The notes under the pieces are model-generated. The model searched no databases. It was not told the origin of the DNA and worked only from the letters and a program-made list of their open reading frames with translations. The translations under genes were made by a program, and so were the position numbers. Below, piece by piece: positions 1-13,150 of a DNA stretch of 64,000 nucleotides. How positions within the stretch are numbered: the first letter of the stretch is position 1; each line of letters opens with the position of its first letter. This DNA comes from Nageia nagi. Its lineage: Eukaryota; Pinophyta. The DNA is taken from the NCBI GenBank assembly GCA_050084985.1, contig JBITNC010000001.1:496001-560000 (forward strand), written 5' to 3'.

Positions 1-170
1 TTTCTTGAGTTATTTTTAATAGAGGAAACAATAAAAGATTATTAAAAGGTTTAGAAGGAGTTTTATTAATAGTAGAAGGGGATGAATAATTATTGGAGGA
101 AATTTGATCTCCATATTTATCTTATCATTGTAATACTTTATTAACCCAAGATATTAATCAAGATAAGAAA
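1..170. other. Unassigned AT-rich flank
   Basis: AT-rich sequence with no open frame of note and no motif I recognise. It lies immediately left of the F-type LTR start and may belong to whatever F inserted into. Confidence 0.4.
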
Positions 171-320
171 TGTTGGACTAGCCCACATTGGGTGAACCAA
201 GGTAAAATTTTGTATCTTCATTTTGTGAATGTAATTACATTTGATTTACTATTTTACTCTTTACAATATATTAAATAGTAAATACAAGGAAAATTAAAAA
301 ATTTGTATTTGATGATAACT
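171..320 (+). repeat. LTR fragment, family F, copy 1
   Basis: The segment begins TGTTGGACTAG followed by CCCACATTGGGTGAACCA, which resembles the 5' end of many plant LTRs. The same order of motifs recurs at 15725-15910: a CCCACATT core, then a TAAAATT-TG-GT-TC stretch, then AAAAATTTGTA-TTGAT. It is cut at 320 by the 5' LTR of element E1, so E1 is younger than this copy. No internal region or partner LTR is visible in the window. Confidence 0.5.
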
Positions 321-1725
321 TGAATAATGTTCCATATTTGAATTCCATCTAATAGTTTATTTCCCTAACTTTTTGAGCACTCCATTTATGTTTTTATTTG
401 ATTTTTTGAGAATATCAGTAATCTATCAAACCTCTTAGAGTATTCAACACTCCATTTTATATTTTGTATAAATAGGGAATTTATTTCCCATTTTAGGTGA
501 ATGCATTATTGTATTATTATGCTACCAATTTTTGGCTCTAATAGAAAGCATTCATTATTGTTATGCAACTCTCGTGTGATTGAGTCATGTATTTTCCTTT
601 TCAAGATTGTATGCATGTGAAAATAATTTGTAGATATTTCTAGGATTGGTTAGAGTCCATTCCAAGGTATATTTACATGTTTAGATATATTTTAGCTATG
701 TGAGTACTTATTTGTTTTCCACTTTGAGGAATAGATTTATTTTGTTTGTGATTGTGTCAAACTACCTTATTTTGGATTAGTTATCTTGCAAGAATTATAA
801 ATTTTATTCTATATATCCTTTTGGTGTGATTTGTTTCTTGGTAAAGGCTCATTTTATGTATCACACTAAAAAATCATGAAATATATTCTTGCAATTATTC
901 TCACAATCTTATTCTTGGGCCTTGAGGATTCATTTTCTTGCAGATAATTTTAAACCCTATTAGCATTCTCCAAATCCCTCCATGGATTCCTAGTTGGATA
1001 TAAAATTTTATGCTAATAAATTTAATGGGTAATAGTGATATATTTATTTATGAAACAACTAAGTTATAGCCTTCAAAATATTTCCTAGTAAACTAGTCTA
1101 GGTCCAATCCAACCCTTGAATAACTTTTACTGATATCATCAACTTCAAACATTAGGGAAAGTGAATTTTATATTATTTATAGATTCTAGACCCATATTTC
1201 ATGAAATAAGCTTATCCAAACCTCTAGTTGAAGAATGTATGATGTCATTTACCTTTAGACAAGGCATTTTGCACCTAGGAAGTGTTTTTCCTTCTTGATG
1301 ACATCACATCACATCTAGGAATCAAATTTTTTGGCCAATGGATAGGTTTGGAGATTTTTTTTATTGATGTAAGCTCCTTTGCACTCATAAAAAAGTCTTT
1401 AGGATATCATTCCATTCCCTACAAGGTATTTTAAACCCCATCATGCTCGTACAAGATTTGGATTTCCTTGAAATTGTTAAGGAACTTCAAATTGACTCTC
1501 TTGGAGATTTGTATATCTATTTGAGATGAGTGAATACTCATTGGAAATTTAATTTATACTCTATCTAAATTTACCATAAAATTCATATTTTGGGCTTATT
1601 TTCTTATCCTAAAAACTCTTAAATTTTTAGTCCTATTGGCATTCTTTAATTGCTATATTGAGTTCAGGCTATATGATTCTTCTTTTGGTATCAAAGCATT
1701 GTTCTCTTAACCTTGTAAATATTCA
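321..1725 (+). repeat. E1 5' LTR
   Basis: Starts TGAATAATGTTCC and ends ATTCA just before the primer-binding site. It aligns along its length with 5748-7286 and 16126-17596. Shared landmarks are CAGACCTCTTAGAGT or close variants near 420-450, a TATAAATAGGGAA TATA-box-like block near 468, and the ACTACCTTATTTTGGAT block near 758. Confidence 0.8.
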
Positions 1726-1727
1726 AT

Positions 1728-1739
1728 TGGTATCAAAGC
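1728..1739 (+). other. E1 primer-binding site
   Basis: TGGTATCAAAGC differs at one base from TGGTATCAGAGC, the sequence complementary to the 3' end of plant initiator tRNA-Met. It lies 2 bases after the LTR's terminal CA. A similar TGGTATCAAAGC string lies inside the LTR itself at 1686-1697. Confidence 0.8.
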
Positions 1740-1759
1740 TATATATTTTATTAGGTTAA

Positions 1760-2680
1760 ATGGATCCTAAAAATAGAAATTCATTACAATTGTAAATTAT
1801 TATATTCAATAGAGAACACTATGAATATTGGAGCATCTAGATGTGAACCTTTCTCATCTCTCAAGACCTATGGAGTCTTTTTTATCAGGGTTATGTTGAA
1901 CCTAATGCTACAACCTTTACTACACTTACTATAGATGAAATAAATAAGTTATTAGATACCCAATAGAAGGATTAAAATATTTTTTTACTATATAAAGTGG
2001 TACAAATTTTACCATCTTTCCCTAAGATTTCATTATGTAAATTATCCAAGGTTGCAAGGGACACTCTTGAGAGTGCCTATAAAGGTTCATTTGAGGTTAC
2101 AGTAGCCAAGGTACAACTCTTACAATGGGAGTTTTAATATCTTAATATGTAATATGATGATACTATTATACTCTTCATGAATATATTTAAATATTTATTG
2201 AATGCTCTTCATTCACATGGTGAGTCATTTGGTGAAACCTAGATTGTTAAGAAGGTGTTGAGAAGCCTTCCTTGGAGTTTGACCCTCTCACCACTGGAAT
2301 TGAGGAGTCTAAATACTTAACCCAATTCAGTATTATAGAATTACTTAGAACCCTACAAATGTATGAGCATAAACTCCAAGATAAAGCTAATAATTTGAAC
2401 CAAGCATTTAAATAAAAACTCCTTAGGAATGATTAGCCTTCTAATTCAATACAAAATTCACCTCAAGAGGTCATAGTGGTAGAGGTTGTGGAAGAAGAAA
2501 TAAACATAGAGGAAGAGTTTGATCATTAGTATAGGATATAGCTCAAACCTTAACATTATGACTTATATAGTAATTATGATCACACAAATCAATACTACTA
2601 TCGAAACAAGAAGGATAATAAGGTCAACTATAGTAAAGAGCAAGGTGATATCATAATGTGTTCCTCACTTATAATAAATT
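1760..2680 (+). pseudogene. E1 copia gag relic
   Basis: Translation from the ATG at 1760 starts MDPKNRN and continues as a broken gag of the UBN2 type. Visible pieces are an EHYEYW block, then SQDLWSLF-QGYVEPNA, then VKKVLRSLP about 500 bp downstream. These match the usual order of a copia gag: a fold recognising an 'EDYEYW' start, then the core helices. Several stops interrupt every frame. A glycine/arginine-rich stretch near 2460-2520 sits where the gag tail is expected. It cannot make an intact capsid protein. Confidence 0.7.
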
Positions 2681-2689
2681 TAACGTTAT

Positions 2690-5600
2690 TGATGAATAGA
2701 TTTAGTATTTGGATAGTGGGTTCTCAAACCATATGATCAAGAATAAAAATCTCTTCACTTAGCTTAAAGAAACTACTTCCAACAAAGTTTGATTTGGTGA
2801 TAACAATCAAGTTAATATTGCTAGCAAGGGTTCCATTGATTTCAAAGCAAATTTTGGTAAGATCATGAATATGCATGATACTTTGTATATTATCAAGATG
2901 AAGTATATTCTCATTATAATTAGATAAATATGCATGAAATATTATTATTTAGTCTTTAAGAAGAACCTTTACACCATCAAAAATAAGGTAAATCAATAGG
3001 TCATTGCCAAAATTTGCATATTTGAGAATCACATGTATATGCTGAAGATGTAGCTAGTGGAAGTAAAATGCTTAAAATCCACCATTTATCTTGCTTCATT
3101 TTGGCATCAAAGGTATGGCCACATCAATTCAACTCACTACATGAATTACCTAAGCTTTTGAGAGGTATACCTATCTTCTCACTACCACCTGATACTTTAT
3201 GTGAGAGATGCATTTCTAGGAAACAACATAGAGAAAAAAATTCCTCCCACTCCACTATGCAAAAGCACCTTTGAAATTGATGCATGCTAATATTTGCAAA
3301 CCTATGCAGACTCATATCTTGGACAAGTGTAGATATATGCTAATCTTTACTATTATTATTCCCATATGAGTTGGTTGTATTTCTTATAGGCTAAATCAAA
3401 TACCTTTGATACTTTTATCAAGTTCAAGGAAATTATTGAGAAGTAGTCAAGATACCACCTCAAGAAGTTTTAGACAAATTATGGTGGTGAATTCACATCA
3501 ATGATTTCAAGGATTTTTCTAGAAACATGGGATCAAATAAAAGTATGCCATTTCCTATACCCATGTAGAATAGAGTGGTAGAGAGTAAGAACTAGAAAAT
3601 CATTGAGATGGCCCAAAGCATGTTCATGGAGATGTGCATGGAAAATAAATTATGGGGGGAAGTTGTTCATATAATCAACTATATTTTAAATTGATACCCC
3701 ACCAAAGTTATGCAACATTCAACCCTTTATGAGGCTTAGTTTGGTAATAAACCTAGTCTCTAACACCTTTAAATATTTCATAATACCTATTATGTGCACG
3801 TACCCAAGGAGAACAAGAAGAAATTATATGAAAAATCCATCAAATGTATCTTTTTGGGACACTCTGATGAGTCCACAACTTATTGGTGCTATGATATAGT
3901 TTCTTGAATGTTGTATATCATCTAAGATATGATCCTTCATGAATGGGGAGTATATAGAAATGACTTTGATGCCCCTAGAATCCCTCTATCAATTAAGGAC
4001 TCTAGAATGAATGATTTGGCTGATAAATGTATCCTTCTCAACCTCTCTAGCCTTCAACCCCAACCTCCCTATGGATACAACTCCTTCCAAGAGAAGGGTT
4101 ACAAGAGATCATATAGAATCTCAAATATTGGATAAGGAGTTCACTATAAGAGTGACTCACAAAAAGTGAAGGGTGATTAAATTCATAATTATGCCTTGAT
4201 TTCCTCTTCCCTTTTTACACTTCCAACTTCAAAGAAGTTATTGCAAATAAATATTGAAAATTGTTCATGGAAGAAGAAATTGACTAGATCTAGAAGAATG
4301 AATCTTGGGAGCTTATCCCTCCTCCATAATACCAAAATGTTATTGGATACAAGTGGATCTATAAGCTCAAGCATAACATTGATGATAGAATTTGCTAAAC
4401 ATAATACTCTACTGGTGGTGAAGGGTTGTGTTTAGAAGGAAGGGCTTAATTATGAATAGACATTTGCATTAGTTTCCATACATGAGATAGTTTGCTCTCT
4501 TATTTCTCTAACATAACATCTTGGTATTAGTTTGTACCAAATAGATTTCAAGGTATCCTTCCTTAATGGATATTTGAAGGAAGAAGTGTATGTGAATTAA
4601 ATCCAAGGATTCATAGTTACCATGCATGAAGATAAAGTTTATCAATTAAAGAAAATCTTTATGGGCTCATGTAGTCCCCTAGAACCTCATACTCCCATAT
4701 TGACACCTACTTCCATTTGAATTGTTATCAAAGGTTCCATATAGAAGCTATGTTGTAAACTAAGTTACTTTTCCATGATTTCATTATCATTTATTTGTAT
4801 GTTTATGATATTATCTTCATAAGCACTTCCTCTTCCATGTTGCATTCATTCAAATTTACCATGGTTAAGGAGTTTGAAATAAGTGATTTAGATGACATGC
4901 AATACTTTCTTGGTATGTAAATTCAACATTCATCCTCCAACATCTTTATCACTTATTTAAAGTATGTTCATGACATGCTTGCCAATTTTTCCATGAAGGA
5001 TTGTAAACTTGTTGACACTCTAGTAGTTCTTGGCACCAAACTTATGAAGGAGGATCCTACTCCTCTTATTCATGCCATCCTAGATCAATCACTTGTTGGT
5101 AATTTTATGTATCTCATAGCTACCTAACCAAATTTCATGTATACAATTAGTCTTGTGGCTCATGTCATGCACTCTCCACATGAATCTCATTGGAAAGTGG
5201 CTAAGAAGAATCCTTTGGTATATTAGTGGTACCAAATTCTTTGTTTTATGGTATAAATACTCTTATTTTGATATCAATAAAGCATGCATAAATGCTAATA
5301 TGTTTGATAATCTTAATGATAATAAAAGTATCTCTGGCTATGCTTTTTTCCTTTCTAGATCTCTTATCTCATGGACTAGCAAGAAGAAATAGACTATTGT
5401 TGCTTCCACTACTAAAGTAGAATACATGGATTCCTCCTTTGCTTGCACTCAATCCATTTGGATGGACAAATTATTTGAATACCTATATTTGGTACCTCTT
5501 CTTACCATTCCCATTCACTTTGATAACACCAACACTATTGCAATAACCAAGAACCCAATGCTAGAGCAAGCATATCAACATCTAGTATCACTATAAGTGA

Positions 5601-5730
5601 TACCTAGTGATTGATGGATTCATTAAATTTACTTTTTGTAAGTTTGAATATCAATTGGTGAAATTTTTACCAAGGTACTACCTAAGATTGGTTCCTTATT
5701 CTTTGAAATCAATTTAGAATTCAACATATT
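2690..5730 (+). pseudogene. E1 copia pol relic (PR-IN-RT-RH)
   Basis: Domains appear in copia order but in shifting frames. A degraded protease region (SGFSNHMIKN-like) lies near 2715. The GAG-pre-integrase zinc region is near 3080-3270 (GHINFNSLHELPKLL, then CERC). The integrase core lies near 3350-3660. Reverse transcriptase covers 4440-5100, with YQIDFKVSFLNGYLKEEVYV near 4533 and a mutated catalytic loop near 4790. RNase H covers 5150-5600, with GYAFFLSRSLISW then TKVEYM. Every domain carries stops. Confidence 0.8.
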
Positions 5731-5733
5731 CAT

Positions 5734-5747
5734 ATTAAGGAGGGGAG
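5734..5747 (+). other. E1 polypurine tract
   Basis: ATTAAGGAGGGGAG directly precedes the 3' LTR start TGAAGG. This is the expected plus-strand priming site. Confidence 0.75.
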
Positions 5748-7286
5748 TGAAGGAATTTAATGTTCCATGTTTGAATTTCATCCAACAGTCTATTTTCCTC
5801 CAATAATTACTTATCAAATTATTATTTACATACTAGATTTCTTACTATTGTAGGCATGTAGATGAACTCTTAATGCTCACTGATCTAATATTAAATTGAT
5901 GTAGATTTGATTTTGTATAGATTCCTACATTCTCTAACCTTCAAGGCACTTCATTTATGCTTTTGTTTAATTCTCTAAGAAGATTATTAATCTGTCAGAC
6001 CTCTTAGAGTCTCCAAATCTCCATTTTCTCTTTGTATAGATAGGTAATTACTTTTCAATTTTAGGTGAATGCATAATTTTACTATTATTCTACCATGTTT
6101 TAGCTCTAATAGAAAGCATTCATTATTATTCTACAACTCTCTTGTGCTTGAGTCATGTATTTTTCTTTTCAAGCTTGTATGCAAGCAAAAATACTTTGTA
6201 GATTTTATAATATTGGTTGGATTCCATTAAAATGTGATATTTACATGTTTAAGGTTATTTTAGCTATATTGGTACTTATTTATTTTCTAGTTTGAGGAAT
6301 AGATTTGGACATTTTTGTGATTATGTCAAACTACCTTATTTTAGATCATTTTTATTACATGAGCTATAACTTTCATTTTAGGTCTTCTTTTAGTATGATT
6401 GTTTTTGTGTTGTAAGTGTGACATCAATATATTTCCAACCATATATAATACACCATACTTATTTGGTGTATCCCACTCTAAAATCATAAACTATAATCCT
6501 ACAATTATTCTTCTAGTCTTATTTTTGATCCTTAAGGAGTCATTTTCTTGTAGATAATTTTATACTCTCCCATTATTATCTAATTTCATGCTGATAAATT
6601 TCATAGGTCATAATGCTAGGTTTTATTAAGAAATGACCAAGTTATAGGCTTTGAAAGTTTGCCTAGTAGACCGATCTAAGTCCCATTTGGGGTCTTATAT
6701 AACTTTTGTTGATGTCATCAACTTCAAACATCTAGGAAATGCATTTTGGCTTATTTCTAAATGATAGACCTATATTTTATGATATAAAAATATCCAAACC
6801 TCTGGCTGAAGCATTTTTGATGTCATTTACCTTCCGGATAAGGCATTATGCACCTAAGTTTGTTTTTCCTTCTTGGTGATGTCAATTCACATTCAAGAAT
6901 CAAATTTTTTTGGTTTTATAGTTTTTCTAATGTTAGCTTATCTAAAATCCCACCAAATCCTTTGGGATTTCATTTCATTATCAACAAGGTATTTTAAACC
7001 CCAGCATGCTCATGCAAGACCTAGATTACTTGAAAATTAGTTTAGGAACTTCAAATTGATGCTCTTGAAGATACATAAGTCCATTTGATGTGAATAAATA
7101 TTTGTTGAAAATGTATGTTTATCCTATATTAAATTTCCTATAAAATTCACATTTTTGGCTTTTTTAATCTTAAAAACCTCTAAAAGTTTCATGCTTTTTG
7201 GCATTCCTAGATCTCTATATTGAGTAAGGACTCTTTGATTCTTCGTTTAGTATTAGAGAATTTTCTTTTAACCTTGTAAATATTCA
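5748..7286 (+). repeat. E1 3' LTR
   Basis: Begins TGAAGGAATTTAATGTTCC right after the purine tract and ends TATTCA at 7286. It is 1539 bp against 1405 bp for the 5' copy, the difference being scattered indels. Confidence 0.8.
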
Positions 7287-8355
7287 ATATTTACAAATAA
7301 AATCATATATGAAAACTCAAAGCATATTCAAATAAAGTGCACATTGTATGAGGAAAGAATATATCTCCCCTAATGATGTAAGCTTCTCTTTACGATATCA
7401 AGTACCATCGACCATGCACTCTATTTTTTCCCCATTTTATTTTTATTTTTTTAAATAAAACAAATAAATACTAAAAAAAAAATAAAATTTTTCAATCCAT
7501 ATAGAAAAAAAAAATAAGTAAATAAAATATAACTAATAAAAAATTAAAATTAGAGATGAAATTTAGTGTAGTGAAGAAAGCCATGCACAAGTGATCGATA
7601 TCATGCATAGATGGTCAAGGATCACATGGTAATCATCATAGATAAGGGGGTCTAGATCTAAAATTCTTTAAAGATAAATGTAAATAAATATAGAATTAGT
7701 AACAAGGATAGATCATGCAAGGAAGAAATTGGTCATTAGGTGTGAATAATGATGAAGGAAACCCTACTCAAGTGACATATAGATTTGAGCTCGAAGGAAA
7801 AAAGGATATAATGTTAAGGCACAAAAATAACAATATTAATGTATCTACCTCGTATATACATAAGTGAATGTAAGACTCTTAGATGGAAAGAAGGGACATT
7901 CAAGATCTTTAATGCATAATGATATGAAATAACTTCAATCAAGAGCAACCAAAAGGAAAAATAGCATGTAAGAATAGGATAATGGATCAATATTATCAAA
8001 AGGGACAAGAAGAAGTTGTTGGAAAAAATTGAGCCTAAAGTTGAATCTAGAATTATTGAAAATGAAGTTTGTATTATTACACATAAGGAAAAAGTGAAAT
8101 ACAATATGGATATGCAAAAATATACCTTAATATATATTGTTAAATTTTTCTAGTAAATATATAGTATCTTTATGTAATTGGTATGTGTCACAATTAGTAA
8201 TAGTGCCTAGTAGCTAACTTGTTGTGCAATATAGTGACACCCACCAATAAGCTATAGTTACATCCATAATGGAATAATGACATAGCTAGAATAAAGAGAT
8301 AGGGATGTAACAATAATTAGTGGTACAGGTATACTATGGGGGCTTTACATTGGTG
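7287..8355. other. Gene-free AT-rich spacer
   Basis: Contains A/T homopolymer runs (7440-7545) and no long frame or recognisable element. Short frames on the minus strand at 7814-8117 are not conserved-looking and overlap each other. I see nothing supportable here. Confidence 0.5.
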
Positions 8356-8359
8356 AAGT

Positions 8360-8560
8360 TTGGTAAAAAGTAAAACAATTAAATGGTAAATGGTAAAAGG
8401 TAAATAGATAAAAGGTAAAATAATGGGAAATGGTAAAATGGTAATGTAAATGGTAAATGGTAAATGGTAAATGGTAAATGGTAAATGGTAAATAGTAAAT
8501 CATAAATGGTAAATGGTGAAAGGTGAAAGGTTAATGGTGAAAATAAGTAATGGTAAGTGG
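8360..8560. repeat. ATGGTAA minisatellite
   Basis: A 7-bp unit, ATGGTAA, is repeated perfectly about six times at 8449-8492. Imperfect copies (AAAGGTA, ATGGTGA, ATGGGAA) flank it for roughly 80 bp on each side. The run lies 130 bp left of the gypsy LTR. Confidence 0.9.
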
Positions 8561-8690
8561 AAAAAATATCCATGGGTAATATCTAGAAGATATATGTTCT
8601 AGAATTATCCATAGGATTAGGTGGCACAAGGATATGTGATGATGTTGAAGTAGTTGTTGATATTTAAAAAGGGGTTCTAGAAAAGGGTTA

Positions 8691-9357
8691 TGTAGAAAAA
8701 GATATATGTGGCATCTCATGGATATTTCTAAAAGTAGTTTGGATATTTCTAGAGATGAAGATATAATGTATTTTAAAATTCAAAAAATAAAGAAATCTAG
8801 ATATCTTCTCTAGCCTATATATAAAGAAGTGTTATGGGCATGGAAGGCAAGTTGTAAATCAAGTTGAGCATAGGTCTAGTGCAAATTCTAGAGCAAGTCT
8901 AGTGAGAGTCATGTAAAAGTCAATTCAAATTGAGTTGAGGTTGTGAGTGACTTGTGAAGTTAGGAAGAATTTTATATATATGTAATAGATCTTGAGTCTT
9001 ATTGTTAAAATTGTGTCAAGTATTGTATTGTATTTGTGATTATCCAAGCGAAGAGAAGGTTGAAGTTTCATTATAAGAAGGTATCTTTGTGAAGTTATGA
9101 TAGTGGTTGTGTTGGATTGTTGTTGATTTGAGCAAGTGATTATGCTCCTCATAGGATAATAGAGTATATTTCTATTATCATGATGAGAGTTTCTTACCAT
9201 TGTATTGTAACTCTTGTTATATTTATATCTTCACTTTCATCAATAATATTATATCATTGTTCCATTGTATAATTATTGTATTAGTATAGTGTCTAAATTG
9301 CATTACCACTAATTAAAGTGGTGCATCAAGATGAAAGATCATTGCAAGAGGAAGTCT
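8691..9357 (+). repeat. E2 5' LTR
   Basis: Starts TGTAGAAAAAGATA and aligns with 13151-13809. Shared landmarks include CATCTCATGGATATTT, GTTATGGGCATGGAAG (8834 and 13294) and TCATCAATAATATTATAT. Its right edge is placed before TGGTATTATAAT, which looks like a mutated tRNA-Met primer site. That edge is uncertain because the similarity between the copies runs about 35 bp further. Confidence 0.65.
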
Positions 9358-9529
9358 TGGTATTATAATTCCTTGTGTGCTAAAATAGTTGAAATTTTAG
9401 GTTCCATTTTTGGGACCATTCCTCATTAGTGGTCATCTTATAGTTACAAGTCTTTTGTTACCATGGGTAAAATTCTTATTTTTACTGCTTAATCTCATGA
9501 TGATGCTCAAAAAAATTCAAGAGATAGTG

Positions 9530-10020
9530 CATTTGTAATGGATTGATTATGAAGGCACAATGGGTAGAGTTCCTTCCTACCTTCCTTGACAGAGCAACTC
9601 ATTGATGGTATAATACATTGAAGGAAGCTATGCAAAATTCTTAGTATCAAGTTCAAGAGAGATTTCTTGAAGAGTTTGGACCATGATATAATTATTTAAC
9701 CTCATGATAGAGATCACCAAGCTATACCAATGAGCAAATGAGTAGATTAGAGACTACTATGCTCAATCATAAGAGTTAAGGAAAATATAAAGGCTCAAAA
9801 TCAAAAGGAGAATTGATGGTGTTGATAGATTGTTGCTAAAGCAATTTATTTTAGGAGTGAGGTAAGATATTTGACAAAGGATGAAGTATGAAATACCTAC
9901 CACTATGGAACAAGCCAAGGAGATAGAAAAGAGGCAAGAGGAAAGCATGGAGGAAGAACCAAAGGAAATCATATTTCCTCTTACACCAAGTGCTACTGGA
10001 AGGCCTTTGAAATAAGGTAC
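9530..10020 (+). pseudogene. E2 gypsy gag relic
   Basis: Translation gives KAQWVEFLPTFLDRATHWWY-like residues near 9552, then VQERFLEEFGP near 9651. This is the classical retrotransposon gag core ('A..WY..L', 'F...F'). The following 300 bp encode a lysine/glutamate-rich tail with stops. No intact frame remains. Confidence 0.65.
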
Positions 10021-10599
10021 ACCATTGATTTCTATATCTTCAATATAATATGATGAATTGATTCATAAAATGGTACAATTGAATATTAATATTCTATAAG
10101 GTAAAGGAAGTTATGATAACATAATGATCCCAATGGGGATATCATGGTCCTAAAAAGAATGTTGTATATATCACATACTATGAATTGCAAATAAACGGAA
10201 CTACAAGACTAATTATCTGAGTAAGCCATAAACTTTGGGAACAAAGGATGAAAAGGGAAAGGCACCTATAGATTGGTGGAGCTTGTGAAAGAATAAGAAG
10301 AAATAATTTTTTTACCATAAATCATGTGAAGGAGCATGTAAATGAAGGAGAATGAAAAGCTAATAAGAAAAAAGAGGATAAAGGAAAAAGGAGGAGATGA
10401 AGAGTAGTTGTTCAAGATTTTTTATCTCCTAAGGTCAAGTACCTTATTCAATATTGGAGGATCTATCATCACATCCTACCAATATAACATATGGATAAAT
10501 GTTGGCATTACCTTCTACAAAGAGGAGATAATTATGAAGTGAACTCAATGCACAAAATAAAAAGAAAGCAAATATTCTTATCTTAAAAGTGAAAGTGGA

Positions 10600-11000
10600 T
10601 CCATATGCTCCCCAATGCTGAGGTACTTTATAGTTTGCAATGGTGTTTCTATTTCTAATGTTTTAGTATATGGAGGTACTATTGTGAATATTATGAAAAT
10701 TTTCATTATGAATATGCTACATTTAAAAACTAATCATGATTCCACACTACAATTGAGGTCATTTTAAATAAGGGTAAAATAAAATTGAAGGAGTTATTTC
10801 ATATGTTGTTATTTTTGTTGTTGGAGTTACTTGTTTTGTAGATTTTCAAGTGATGAAGTATGGTTCAATGGCTTATCCCATGCTCTTAATAAGGCCATGG
10901 TTTAGAAAAGTTCATGCTCTAGAGATACATGACAATAGGATGAGATAAGTGAGAATTAGTGATGCTAAGTATATTACAAAGACATCATAGTCTAAGAATG
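10600..11000 (+). pseudogene. E2 protease region relic
   Basis: The stretch lies between gag and RT. It reads in pieces as a gypsy aspartic-protease zone with VMKYGSMAYPMLLIRPW-like residues near 10852. The catalytic D-S/T-G triad cannot be placed with confidence. The assignment rests mainly on position. Confidence 0.4.
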
Positions 11001-11289
11001 AAGAGTAGACATCTTTAGGCTATATAAGTACCAATGATGTGAATAATGAAGATGAGGAGAATGTTGATGTCTCCATGATGGATATATTACCAACTCCACT
11101 TGCTAAATCTGCTATGTAATTTATAGAGGAAGAAGTGAAGCATTGTCTATAGTAGCTATGATTTGGTGATGCTATTGAAGAAAAAGATAAAGAAGAGTAT
11201 TTTCAACTTTTTCAAAGGTATATCCATCTCTTCACCTTTAATTATAAGGAGTTATAATAAGTAACATGGATAGAACATTCAATTGAATT

Positions 11290-12580
11290 GATGGAAATTA
11301 CTATGTCCATTAAATAAATGCCCTATAGGATGAATCCAAATTTCTCTAAAAGTGTTAAGGAGGAAATATATAAGCTCTTAGATGTAAGATTTATCTTTCC
11401 TATAGATAATTTAGAATGGGGTTTCTCCTATTATGGTCCTAGAAAGAAGAATGGAAATATAAGAATATGTCTGGATTATCAAAAGTTGAATAAATTAACA
11501 AAGAAATATCATTATTCCCTTCCTTTTTTAGACCAAATTTTGGATAAAGTGGTAGGACATGATTGTTATAATTTTACAAATGATTATAGTGTATATAACC
11601 AAGTTTGGATAGTAGATATAGATCAATTGAAATAACTTTTACCACTCCATGGGGTATGTTTGCTTATCAAGTAATGTCCTTTGGATTGTATAATGCACCT
11701 ACTACATTTAAGAGACTTATGAATAGAGTTTTTGAGCCTTGTATTGGAACATTCATTATATTTTTTCTAGATAATTTTTGTATATATGAAAAGAAGGAAA
11801 ATCATTTGGAGCAAATTGAGAAATCTTTTGAAATACTACAAGAAGCAAAAAGTATCATTAAATCCATCCAAATATATTTTTGGATGCTCGAAAGGAGTAC
11901 CTTTTGGGCATGTTGTATCCAAGAGTGGTATTGAAATAAATCCAAAAAAGGTAGTTAAGATTAAGGAGCTTCCATTCCCAAGGAATAAGTGTGAGTTAAG
12001 AACTTTCTTGGGGCATGTTAGGTACTATAGGATATTTATCAAGAACCTCTCTAGGATTTCTCAACCGTTGACTCAATTTTTGAAGATGGATGTATCATAT
12101 GAATCAAGAAAAGAAATAAGAGAAGACTTGAGGAGCTAAAGAAAGAATTGGTAATGATACCTATTCTAAAGAATCATGATTGGATTAATCCATTTATAGT
12201 TTACATGGATGCATAAAACAAAGCACTAGGTAGTGCACTTAACCAAAAGGATGAATATGGAAATGACCATCCTATCCATTTTAGGATTCAAAAGATGAGT
12301 AGTGTTGAGGTAAATTATACAACCACTAAAAAAGAATCTTTAGCTATAATTTTTTCTTTGAAGAAATTTAGAAATTACTTATTGGGGCAAAAGTTCACTA
12401 TGGTTACTAATTATTAAGCTTTATAGTATATCATTAATAAGCCTAATCCTATAGGAAGGATTGCAAGGTGGATACTTCTATTATGATAATATGAGTTTGA
12501 TATTGTGGAAAGACCAAGAAAGAAACATATTAATGCTAATACACTATCCAAAGCATATGAGGTCATTGAATATTCTTGTG
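11290..12580 (+). pseudogene. E2 gypsy reverse transcriptase/RNase H relic
   Basis: Three consecutive frames carry the RT. 11318-11635 encodes MPYRMNPNFSKSVKEEI, KKNGNIRICLDYQKLNK and the fingers. 11605-11934 encodes TTPWGMFAYQVMSFGLYNAP and the catalytic loop, mutated from the usual YLDD to FLDN. 11786-12139 encodes the thumb and connection (FGHVVSKSGIEINPKKV, then LRTFLGHVRYYR). RNase H follows at 12180-12540 (IVYMDA, LGSALNQKDEYG, TTKKESLAIIFSLKKFRNYL, then an NPIGRIARW and KKHINANTLSKA tail). Stops and frameshifts make it non-functional. Confidence 0.85.
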
Positions 12581-12759
12581 GTGATGATGATTTTCCCTAT
12601 GCAACTTCATTTTCTATGGAGACAATTCCAAATGAGTACATTGACATTTGGAATTACTTAAGTGATTTCAAATTTATAGAGGGGGAAACATACAAGATAA
12701 AAAAGAAAATTACTTAGGAAAGTAGACCCTATACACTTGTAGATAGGGTATTATATAGA

Positions 12760-13150
12760 GTTAGAACAGATGAAAAATATCTTTGTGCCATTAGACATGA
12801 TCAAGAAAAGAGCTAATAAAAGATATGCATGATGGCATATGCAAAGGATACTTTTTTAGATAATTGATAGCAAAAAGACTATTGGATGTAGGTTATTAAT
12901 GGCACACTCTTTTTAAATATTGTTTTAGTTATTGTAAAAGTTTTGATGTTTGTCAGTCTTACAAGAATCACAGAACAACATAAGCACCATTATGTCCTAT
13001 TCTTCCCTTAGGACCATTTGAGAAATGGGGAATTGACATTGTAGGACCACTCCCTCCTACACCAAGGTGAAATAGACATATTATTGAGGCTACAAATTAT
13101 TTGACTAAGTGGGTAGAAGCAAGACCATTGAAGACCATGACTAAGGGTTA
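12760..13150 (+). pseudogene. E2 integrase relic, truncated
   Basis: Translation shows a histidine/cysteine N-terminal zone (CQSYKNH-like, near 12950). The start of the core follows: LGPFEKWGIDIVGPLPP near 13008, then ATNYLTKWVEARPLKTMTKG near 13090. The frame then enters the second LTR copy at 13151. The second and third catalytic acidic residues and the C-terminal domain are missing. Confidence 0.75.

Larger units (their letters stand above)
321..7286 (+). mobile_element. Degraded Ty1/copia retrotransposon E1
   Basis: This is a complete but dead copia-type element. The order is 5' LTR (321-1725), primer-binding site, gag, protease, integrase, reverse transcriptase, RNase H, polypurine tract and 3' LTR (5748-7286). 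The integrase-before-RT order defines copia. All reading frames are broken by many stops and frameshifts, and the two LTRs have diverged strongly, so the insertion is old. No matching 5-bp target duplication is apparent at the two outer edges. A third LTR of this family lies at 16126-17596. Confidence 0.85.

Noticed and set aside
8449-8492. Regularly spaced short repeats that could suggest a CRISPR array
   Set aside because: The units are contiguous 7-mers without spacers, in a eukaryotic sequence. It is a minisatellite.
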